52,554 nucleotides of DNA from the NCBI RefSeq assembly GCF_001039355.2, contig NW_019775800.1, forward strand, positions 1-52,554, given 5' to 3'. Every line of letters begins with the position of its first letter. The stretch's first letter is position 1. This DNA is from Lingula anatina. Its lineage: Eukaryota; Brachiopoda; Lingulata; Lingulida; Lingulidae. The position numbers and the translations under genes are program-made. This document shows, one piece after another, positions 1 to 12,004 of this stretch. Under the pieces are notes generated by a model, which saw only the letters and a program-made list of their open reading frames with translations, searched no databases and was not told the origin of the DNA.

Positions 1-65
1 GAACAAAGCATTCCATTTCAGTGTTAAAATTTAAAATATGCTCTGAAATCAAAAGAACATCTTAC

Positions 66-263
66 GGGCAAGGTTTATCGCCGTAAAGATGTTTGCAGGT
101 ATCAGCCCATTTCACCCAACAATCTAACTGCATGGCGCACACTGGAGGTTCTTTCTCTCCCATTTCAACACACGTCTCGTGAGGGGCGCATGTCAAGCCG
201 GCAGCTGCGCAAGCGCTAGTTGTCTCCACGAAAGCGAAGGATTCATCCCATTTTCTGTGGAAG
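66..263 (-). CDS. Cysteine module 6, last exon in the window
   Basis: This 198-nt, phase 2-2 exon reads WDESFAFVETTSAC, then CAPHETC, C-AMQLDC, W-x3-C and a terminal PC, with donor GTAAGATG. A sixth LCCL domain would be expected next, beyond position 1. Positions 1-65 are intron. Confidence 0.84.
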
Positions 264-278
264 CTGTAAAGAAAAGAT

Positions 279-313
<35 letters not shown>

Positions 314-1536
314 TTCAACCATTTATATATTTATAAAATTAGATGAAATAAAATTAATTACAGTGTTATTTAAAAATGGAATAAAGCCTGTAGCCATATT
401 TCAATAAAGGCTAAGGAACAGCATTTTCAATAATAACAAACCATTCTGGCCTAACTCCTTGGGAAGTGTTATTAAGTGCTACAAAAAAAATATTAAAATT
501 CACACATTTGGCGTTTTAAATATGAATTTTAAAAACATAAGTTGCTCTTTCCACGTGAACCTGTACCCAACAAAAAGAGAAAGAACTCCAAACGTACGGG
601 CTTTTTCCATCAACAGCATGTAATGCAAATGAGATATAAATAGATGAAATAAAGAAAATCCTGAAGCATAAAAGACATTTTGAACGTAGAACCTATTAAT
701 ATAAAATATAAAATGAATGACTTACTTTCCGGAACTGACGTCGTTTCTAACAGAGCCAGGGAAAGTGAGCCGTCCTCCTTGAGCCGTTGCCGTGACAAGG
801 CCCCCAGATTTCATTCCTGAGATCGCATGGACAGCTGCTCTACACACTGCCGAGGTCTAGACATTGGAAACAAAATTAACAGTTCTTTTTTCTGATTCTT
901 TATTGATTATTAATAAACAGAAGCGCGTTTTCATTAGTATAATAGCATTTACCAGCGATATCAAAAAGGAAAAGGCATTACTGTTTTTTTTCCCTTTTCC
1001 TTTTTTTTCGGTTAAAATTACATATGTATTTATACATTCAGTTCAGGAGACAAATACAGGTTCTTTAATACTATTACTGGGACTGTAGAGTTGAAACGAA
1101 AGCGATTTTTTCCCTCTGTGACCAGTCAAAGTCCTTGTGATAATTCCAGTAAAAGCTGATAAATATACAGACACCATGCCGCAGTGCAATAAAAATTATA
1201 ATAAAAAATTGTGATAAGGACATTACGTTCTGTGCGTCGTCTGCGTACTTCCAGTAAAAGGTGGCAAATATACAGACAACATGCAGCGATGCAATATAAT
1301 ATGTTCTAGAAATGAATAAATGAAATGGAAAATGTGTTAATTAATAAAAGCATCTTAACAAACTATTTCAACTTGATTTATATATTTATCTTCATAAAAA
1401 TAAAAACGTATCCTTACATTGGTGTAGACGTCACTTCCGTGGACCGAGCCTCCTTTGACACACCCAGCTGGACACTGAACTCTGGAGGGAGAAATTAACA
1501 GTCTTAACTGGGAGAATATCTTTTATATTTAATATA

Positions 1537-1578
<42 letters not shown>

Positions 1579-2592
1579 ATTATCATCAGGTAGAACTACT
1601 AGACTTAGGGATACGATAGATCAGACAGACTTCGCCTTTCTTGACTACAGAACTGGAGCAACCGAGGCTATAAAAAAAGCTATTATGATGCGAATGGGAA
1701 ATCCTACATGCATCGTTGAAAAACAGGTCAGGAGTTTTTTAGGCGAGGCAATGGAAACTATTCCTACCCATATGGCTCTAAAATGAGGGGACCAGTCGAT
1801 CCAAACCTGGTGAAATGAATTCATTACTACGCAAGTTCCAGAACTTAGTTTATAAATGTTCACAGCAATAAATATAGCGGAAATAGTTTTTCAAACATTT
1901 AATAAGGCTTCTTCCAATAAAACGTGTTTAGGACGACGTTCATCCACGTGATTATCACGGAAATCTTAAGAAAAAAACTTTGTAATAACGCTTTTGCCAC
2001 GTGGTAGTCGCAACTGCCACGTGGTAGTCATGTGACCTTCACGTGGCATGCTTGGTTCGTTTGAGTGGATTTTAAAACATGTTAACTAGGGAATAAGGCT
2101 TTACATGACTGAGGTTGACACACTAATTGTCAAGGTGGGCAATGAATTACTAAAAAGGAAAGACCAGTTTTGCTGTTGCTTGAACGAAGATATTTACCTG
2201 CAGTTATCCTCTCCATGCTGAAATTTGCAAGTGTCCGACCAACGGGAGTAGCAGTCGACGGCCATGACACAGCTCTTTTTCCCATCCTCGTGTACGTGAC
2301 AGGTTTGGTGAGGTTCGCAATTGAGTCCGGCCTCCTTGCAAGCGCTGGTGGCTTCCGCGAAGCTGAAAGTTTCTGGCCAACGCTTGAACATCCTGTTTAA
2401 AAAATAGGGATGATTTTTAGTTTAATAGAGGTGCGCAAAAGGTGGTCATAACAATTGCTATGTTTTGCATAGATAACTAGATGGTGTTGATGGGTAGCCA
2501 TTGCATATCCCCGCACTTCCTCATATTGTAAAGAGTAGCTCTCCCTCAGGGACCCCATTCCCGTGATACCTATTACAATGCCTGGGTCCAAA

Positions 2593-2650
<58 letters not shown>

Positions 2651-5600
2651 GGTATTTCAAATTTTCAACTAAACTAAACTAATACAAACCTTCCTGTGGT
2701 CACTTCATTTCTGACAGTGGAGGCAAAGTGCACCTGTTCTCCCTGAGGAAGTGCTGTTACCACGCCTCCTTCATTGAGATCAGGTACTGCATGGACAGCA
2801 GCACGACACACGGCGGACACCTACAGAGGACAGATGAGAATGTCGCTCTCATGATATTATAAATTTTGATTCAAATTTTTAAGCCCTTAACTTTACTGGT
2901 TATTTTCTTTCAAAATTTGTCAATTTAAAACACAAAGAAAAAATTTGGTAACTTACTTTTCAAAACGTTACGAACCAATTTTTTTTATGAAAATGTACTT
3001 TGGCGGATTTTGTAACTCATATTTCTCAAAACTGTTGAGCACTCATCATATGCTAGGGTCAGCACTTTTCCAGTTTTCTAGACTAGCTTTCATGTGCCAA
3101 AAAGGCAAATTTTTAAATATTTGGAACCCTAACGTAAAAACATTTTTAAAAGCATTTAAAAAAACTTACATTGCTATAAATGTCAGTTCCCCATACACCT
3201 CCTCCGCTTTTACATCCGGAAGGGCAAATGACTCTGAAAAAGTACAGATTTTGTTATTAACGTCTTCTTTCTTTTACATCGGGCCATAGCCTTGGTCACA
3301 TTTAAAACACATTCTCATGTTGATTTTTTTTTCCTTTATAGATAATATAGAGAACATTAAATCTCATACTGGACTATAGATCGCGGTTTAAAGGTGCACA
3401 CCGCGGGATTTCCTGATATAAAGAAATTTTAGGGGTTCTCTTCAAGCGTCTGAAAATCCCCCAGTCATATATGTGTTCTGTAAAGCTTCTTATATTTCTT
3501 ATTTTAGACGCTTATGACTATCAAACCCTATAAATAAAAGTTCATCAGAAGCGCACCTAGTGCTGTTATTATTTTTTCAGCATTCTCAGGTAGCCATTGC
3601 CAGCTTGTAACGTTTGTCTTATTCAAAGTGCCGCGTTACAAACAAGGCAATGCGCGTGGCGGCAGATGTCTTTCTATTTGACCAGCCAGTCATTTAAAAC
3701 ATAGGTGTTTAATTAAATTGGAACAACAAATCTAAGTGCAGGATCGGGTCAAGCAAAAAATGGAAAATTCATTTTGGCGAAAAAAATCCCGTGGAGAGCA
3801 TCTTTAACCTGTAACAACTTAGTCCTTAGTCTGAATCCTACACACCTGCAGGGACCGTCGCCATAGTGAGATTTACACGTTATGCCCCAGTATATTCTGC
3901 AGTCCAGCTGCAACACACAGCCCAGTTTTCCGTCACCGACATCTTGGCAGGTTTGTTCAGGGCCACAGGGTGTGCCTGCAGTTGCGCATGCGCTGGTGGT
4001 CTCCACGAAACTGAAGGTCTCCGGTTTCGGCTTGTAATACCTGAATTATGATGAGTGAAAATGAGTAGAGAATTTAAGAGTTTACCCGCACGAAAACGAA
4101 GTAGATACTCCAGCGCAGTAGACTACTTCAATCATACTGCAAACATGCTTCAAATCTGCTTCGATTGGGGAGCTAATTAGCATATTTGAAACATGCTTCT
4201 ATCATGCTGCTAATCTACTGCATTAATGCTCCTCCTCTGTACAACCCTATGTAATTTTTGAAGTAGCATTGCAGTAGGCTATACTGCATTTCTACTGCAA
4301 ATATGATCCACACCACTACTGCGTTAATGCTTCTTTGCTACTTCGATACTACTGCATTTTCGTGCGGGTAATCAACACCACTGATATTGATATTTATTAT
4401 TTCTATTAATTTCACCATCATTAAAAATATCATAAAGGGGCATAATTAATACTTGTTACTGCGTCGTAATATTTATTTTAAAATGTTACATTTACATATA
4501 TAAGCCCTTTAATATTTCTGTAGCAAAACTTTTTTACTTAAAAAATCTTCAGTTAAATATTTCTCAAAAAGTAATGACAAAAAAGGGACAAAGACGCATG
4601 GGGCGAATGGTTTTGACGGAAAGCGCAAGGCAATAACAATTTCAATTCTTATGATCTACAACACTGCATATACATCATTAATGATGAAATAAAAGGTCAA
4701 TACATACGCTCCTGAACCAATTTCGTTCCTGACGGTGCCGGCGAAGCCTTGTTGTTGTCCTTGACTGAGTACATTGACAACGCCGCCATTTTTCATGTCT
4801 GGAATGGCGTGCGCCGCAGCACGACAAACTGCCGAGTTCTGGAACATATATTTTGTTCAGTAAAAAAGTTAATTGACCAAGAGATTAAACTAAATTAATT
4901 GATTAATTAATGGTAAATTAAACGTTTTATTTAATTCTTAATTTATTAGGCACACATTTATTGAATAGACATTGTATTGCCCATACGTGTTTATAACACT
5001 GACAACAGTTAGTAATCGTCAGTAATCTTATGTATTGGCCAATGACTTACGCTTGTGTAGATATCAGAGCCATAAATTCCTCCTCCGTTTTTACAACCCT
5101 CAGGGCATAATACTCTGAAAAGAATACATCAGGAAAGATGATTGATCTTGAAGGATATGTAGACTAAAAAAACTTTTAAAAAAACATAACTTTGGGGAAT
5201 TTTCAAACGCAGACAGCATACCTTTGAGAACAGCACAACAGAGTTTATCTATTCAGTCATTAACACTGAAACCCTCACCTGCATTTTTCCTGACCGTAGC
5301 GTACTTTACAGCTGTCCTCCCACGTCTGTCTGCAGTCCAAGGACAGGACACAGCCAAACTGACCGTCACCAAGATCCTGACAGGTCTCGAACGCCTCACA
5401 TCCTCCGCATGCCTCAGAAGAACGCGCGATGCTGAAGCTTTGATCTATGTCACCGTAATGACTTAACAAATAGAACAAATTCGGTTATACAAAATTTGAA
5501 ATGACTCAAACAGCGCAGACCTCCCCCCCCAAAAGAAAGACGATGTAATCCATCGGGAATATTGGGATACCCGAGTTCAGTTTAAACTTGTAATCATTTC

Positions 5601-8600
5601 TAACCCTGTAGACTCTAAAATCGATTCAATAAAATTTATGAAGAACTGTTTGAGAAATTGTATCCATTTACAAACAGGCAAACCAAAAATGTACCCTCTT
5701 TCGTTGGGTTGGTAATGAAAAAAAAAAGAAGGAAAAGATTTGTATATGTGAAATACCCACCCCATAGTACCAACACCGTTCCTGTGTGTTCCAGCTAGTG
5801 AAGCCTGTTCTCCCTGAGCGACGACGGTGACGATTCCACCCTTGGCGAGATCGGCATTGGAGTGAACGGCTGCACGGCAAATAGAAGATGCCTGGGATGA
5901 GAGCAAGAAGACGATTAGAGACATTGAAAGGGAAGAAAAAGATAAAAGGAAAAGACACGAATGCCTGGCTGTTTTGTTGTACTTATCTTAGCCTCATCCC
6001 CAATGACACCGTCGGTCCACCTTGATCGATCCAACTCTACGGGGACACTTGCTGAATGCAATCAGTTTAACATTAACACGCCTCCCCCTGGCGTTAAGTA
6101 GAGTACAGAAAAGCTGGTGATCACACGAGTATGTGGGAAATAAGTGGGAGCTGTCATTCAGTTAAGCTGATTGCACTTAACGAAGAGCTGGGTCGAGCCA
6201 CGAAGACCGACGATGTCTATTCGGACGTGGTCTTAGGGTGCATTCCCAGAGATTTAGATAGATCCAGAGATTTAGATTTAGATCGACCTAACTCCCTGGT
6301 GGTTCACGCTAAATTGCAGTCAGCCGAGCGGGCACCATAGTTAATTACCCCCTTACAGCTTTTAGTAGGCGGGACAGACGCTTAAGCCGGCCAAGCTGAC
6401 AGTAATCTAGTGAGACTCCCCACAGGGATAGATCGATCTAAAAATCTATGGAAATGGGGTGTTACAGATTACTGATCCCGATTGTAGACGTGTTAAAGTA
6501 TGAAACCTAAAAATGACTGCTTTCTTTTGTTTTCTTTTGTGTGATCTTGAATGGAATTCGGTTAATCTGTCATGAAATAAATTACTTACAGTGCGGTATA
6601 TATCAGTCCCCCACACCGAACTACCTCTCGTACACCCGGCTGGACACATCACACTAGATTGAGAAAATATAACAAAAATGAGGTCCTACACTCTTTGCGA
6701 GAGTTCAGTGCTTGCAAATTACACCTAGGTTATGAGAAAAATTAAATCTAATACTGGATGTTACGACGCAAATAACACCTAGATTCAATTAACACTGTAC
6801 GTACTCCACGCTTTTTCTACATGAATATTTTATGTAATTAATTTATTCATTTACTGCAATAATTTCGATAATATTTTGGTACAGATGCCCAATGACATAA
6901 TCCTACGTATTTAACGTACAGGCATGTTCCGTTCCTGTTGTAATCCTCACAAGAGTTGTCCCAATTCGCATTGCAGTCAAGCGGAAGTACACACGCCTTT
7001 TTGCCCTCCCCAACGTCGGTGCAGATTTCTCCAAGTTGACAGCCACCGCATTCATTCTCTTCCTCCAGAAAGGCAAAGGACGTCGATCTGGCTCCGGTGC
7101 TGAAGGATAGAAACAGGTTTGGTATATTATGTAATTTGTTTTTAATTTCTAACCAGAATATTTCTCGATTTCCACTGTTCCAAGTTTTGAAAGTTCAGGT
7201 TAGTCGGTGCCTGTTTTAATAGCATCATTTGTTATATATAGTGGCGCAATAGCTGATGGTGCACTGAAAGTTATTAACAGAATCTGTTATCATGCTGTAT
7301 ATTGCCTTAAACTTCACGTGATTTAGCACGTGTTTAGAATAAGATTTGGTGGAAACGCTGGTCTCGTTACATTATGCATTTAACAGGTGTTTGGAAAAAG
7401 GATTTTCATTACTTAATGGAACCTTAGGCAGGGAGGTGGGATGGGTTTGAAAGCACATTTTTCTGTCGGAAAATGTCCGCTCTGAGTCAAGGTTTGATTT
7501 ACGTACTATGCCATTTCTAAAGTTTGGTCAAATAAGGGCATATGCAGATTCACTCCCCCCCCCAAAAAAAAAATATATATATGCCGGGTATAGGCCAGTT
7601 AATGTACGTAAACTGTGACCTGGTACAAAACATTATGTGATAATACCATGAAGTAATTATCTATACTTCCTTGGTACATGCAACCGCTTGTTTTTTCCAA
7701 CCAAGAATTATATGTTTCATTGAAACGGATATTTACCTAAATTTAAGAGGAAAAGACTTATATTCATTTCCCTTTAAATGCTTGTAATTTCCAAGCCATG
7801 ATGGTACGTTACACCGTGTCCACCATGCTTAAATCAGACCATTTTCATGCCATTCAAATTACAACATTAAAACGGGATTGAACACTATTTAAAGGAAGGT
7901 AAATTATCCATTTCACATGAAATGCCCATAATTGCTGTCCGCTGGTATAAGACATGTAGGTGGTGATGGTCCGCCTGATTGCAACATTTAGTTAGGCGGG
8001 TGGTGAAGGGTTTCGGTAGTAGGACATGATGACTTATTATGTAAATTACAGGAAATAAGAACTGTGTTTGGTTATAGAGTCATATACTGGTGGTAATACG
8101 GATGGGGTGCGATCTTTCTGATCTCAGATGGACGGGAAAACGGCCGGACTGACTGACTGGCGGAGAGGAAGAAAGGATGAAAAAGAAAGAGGGCGAAAGA
8201 AAGAAAGAATGAATGAATGAATGAAGAAAGATAAACAGACAAGCAAACAGATAAATAGATTGGTGATCTTGTTACGTTGAGAACTTAAAAGCATCACAAA
8301 TTAAAGATAAAGCAAGTAATTTCCGAAAATTGGGGTCAATTTGTTGATAAGTGGGAGACGCGGGTAATGATGGAAGCAATAATTTGTCCAGAAATCTTCT
8401 CATTGAATGCCAGTATACGGGTTTATGACATGATGAATTGTAAAAGAAGCCGTCAATTGTTGAAACAGATGTAGTTGAAACAGAAATACAATACAATACA
8501 GTACAGTACAGTCATCCACAAAAGAGGATCAATTCCTTAGAAAATATCTGGAAATCATAATGCTTTTCACGAACTCCCATTCATCTGTGAGATATGGAGA

Positions 8601-11600
8601 AAATAAAACTCAAAATTCCAAATTTACTTATCCTGTCTCCTTCAGTAACCTCTACTGTTGAAACAGATGCCACGTGCATAGAAATGCACGACGATAAAAC
8701 ACAATACATTTACTTACGATTCTGATCTGATCCCGTTCAGTGAGCTTCCAATGAAAAAACGTTTGTCCTCCGTACCCATAGCAGCGACAAAACCGCCATC
8801 AGTGCCTGTGGCGTGTACATAGGCTCGGCAGATGGCGGAGTCCTGAGAAAAAAATAATATAGTTTAATTAGCCAATTCAATATGGAGGGAAGACTGGGAT
8901 GATCTGATTCACCAAATGGGACCCAATTGGTGGCGGATAGATCAAGACAGAAACAGGTGGTGTAGGTCCAAGGAGGGTTTCCTCAGTGCGCGGTTCTACC
9001 TTTATTGATGTATTGATTGATTGATAATACAGATGAAGGGCCATCTATTGTCATAAAAATAAAATGACAAAAAATAAAAAAGAAATATTATAAATGGAAG
9101 AAACTGTTGGGAAATTATATAACGAAAAGGATGTGACTGTGAAAATATTTCAGACAAGCTGTTTCGACACAATGGCATGGAATGTGTTACACAAGGATAA
9201 ACAAAATGTGGCGAGTGTGTTAGTTGTGCCAGTGATGTGTTAGTTGTGCCAGTGGTGTGTTAGTTGTGACAACGCTGATTGCGTTTGGTGTGATAGAATG
9301 AAATGGTTGTATAGAACTTCAGACTACTTACGCCAGTGTAGGTCCCCGTACCCCGGATTCTTTCTCCCAGATTGCATCCCTTAGGGCACATCACACTGAA
9401 TGGCAAATGATTTGACAAAATTTAATGATAATTATTTAACAATTTCAAAGACATTTTTGTTTGTAAATTTTTAGTCTTTACAATGACGGAATCCAACCTT
9501 CATCCTTGTCTCGGGATTTTCACAGTCTTCGGTCCTAAGTTTAGAACAGCTTGTTATTAAATTGTCCTAAATATACCAAAGTCCATTTCTGTAACCCTTG
9601 CATGCCCTGGCATTGACAGTCTGTGTGGTTACGATTGTAAACATATTCCTATGAACATCAAATGAACAAAATGACGATGTCCCCTTACTAAGTGTGCAAA
9701 ATCTGTGTATAAACCCCTGACAAGCCATATTAACCCTTAAAATAATTAAGCATATGGCAGACAGGTTCAACGATCTCACATTTTGGGAGAGTTCAATGTT
9801 TAATTATTTTATAACCTATAAAATCAGATTGTCGAACTCCTTGATTAAGGATGAAAGCTTTTAAGGCAGCTCCTACTTAAATGCAGCAACACACTTTTAA
9901 AATAAAAATACTATTTAAATATACGAACGCTTCGAACCTTATTGAATGTAAAACAGAATGCAACTTTCTGCACGTAAAAATGAACACCATGTGAATTAAT
10001 TGAAAATGTCACATCGTATATTGCAATCTACATCGTATTAACTTCGTGTAAAGCTCTACCTACTTGCACAAGCTGCTGGGGAACAATTCTCCGCACACTT
10101 CCTCCCATTTCGTGAAGCAATCAGCAGGTAACGAACATTGCTCTTCGCACCTATGAAGAGAAAACGTACAGTTTAGAATACATATGTTGCTCATTATGTT
10201 CGTCATGATGATTGACAACACTTTGGCGCGTTACGTTCTTTCATTTTGTATCATTTTTCATTTTGTATTTGTCTTTTTTATCAGACTACTTGTTTATTCG
10301 TTCAACTTCATTCCTTCGTTCACTCCTTAACTGATTAATTATTTTTTTACTGATCACGATTTGAGCATTTATTAGTGCATCCCTTTATTTTATTGAGTTT
10401 TATGTCAGTTAATTCATTAGACTTTATATCAATCTGATATATTTTTTTACAAACGCCGTTCATATTCTTGAAAACTGGCATAAGAAAATGTCGAATTAAA
10501 ACACACACACATACACACTCAAACACACACACACACAAACATACTCAAGGTGTCGCATGACCACCTCTGTGTGATGGGGTCAACTATATCCGGAAACCAT
10601 CGGTTGTTTTTGTAACCGCAAATGAGACACGGAATTAGCCGAAGTTTACGGAAAAGGTGCCACAGATTTTTCACAAGAATGACCCAACGTAGATGAATAT
10701 CTTTGTTTCTATTTTAATTTCATAAGGCTGGAGAAAGCTGTGTCAAACTCTGGCTTATCGTACAGCAGTTATCTAGGCGCTGATTCATTTTTGATACGGA
10801 TAAAATGTCAGCAGGCAACATTTGACAGTGACCCCCCCCCCCCCCCCCCCCCCCATACTCACTACCTTGTTCAGTTTCTCACAAAAAAACTTGCACATGT
10901 ACAACATCGGAGTTCGTATTTCAGCGGAATCTCAGTCACGTCTCTCCAAGCTAATCGTCTTTAATGATTGTCATATCTGTTTAATTTCATTTCAGTATTT
11001 TGCTTGACTTAAATTTACTTAAAATTGCGCCCTTGCAAATATCGTACGACGCACTCGCCTTGCTCACCCTTGCCACACCGTTATAAGAAGCAAAGATGAA
11101 ATGGTGAAAATGTAATGATTAAAACTGGATTTAAATATCAACGATGATAGCTCCATACCATACATGTACAGAGACTTATTTCCAGTCAACAGGGGGTTGA
11201 ATTGATTTTACTTACAAAAGCGACAATGTCAGCAACAGTAAAAATCAACTGTAACAATGCGGACAGGCGGCAAATATTCATTAGGTAACAGGAGTTGCTG
11301 ACCGTTACGATTCTGATGACATATGGTAACTATTGTTCCAGTTTTTAACCACCCCGCCCCTCCCCTGTTGTTTTCGCACCGGTTTGGCGAGTACGAAGTC
11401 CTCAAGATTACAGGTCTGTGATGTCTTAGATGGAAGTTACTTCTGAGATAAAATCTTTGATACCATCTTTCCTACGCTTTGGTTAACTTGGTCGCTTCCG
11501 CCTAATACGGGAGTTCCAAGGTGTGTATAATTTGCTTCATCATCATAAGTTTTCAACGTTTATCAATTAACTAAATGTGGTTTTGCAAAATTTGACATTT

Positions 11601-11911
11601 TCGCTTGTGTAATCATTTACATATATATGTGTGGCTATTTAAACCAGATACAGACAAAAAATATGTCTTCACTCAAATAAATTGTTTTAGAATTTTATAT
11701 TTTACACGTTGAAGTTGTTTTACAATTAAACTTTCTTATTTGTTGAAATGCACTACGTCAACTTAACGATACCCATTCATAAAAAAGACACGGATTCCAA
11801 ATGCGTGCATCAGATTATTTTGTCGTTTTCGTGGTTTTTACTGTTTTGGTTCTTATATTTTTCCTTTTTTATTTTTTTTTCTATGTCACTTCTTAAGAAC
11901 ACGATCAGGTT

Positions 11912-12004
<93 letters not shown>

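Noticed and set aside
6053-6182. Short inverted words (GAATGCAATCAGTTTAA versus TTAAGCTGATTGCACTTA) as a foldback element
   Set aside because: The arms are short with mismatches and no target duplication was visible. Too weak to call.
9212-9270. Possible CRISPR-like or regulated direct repeats (TGTGTTAGTTGTG)
   Set aside because: Only about three 22-bp units in a eukaryotic intron. A simple minisatellite.
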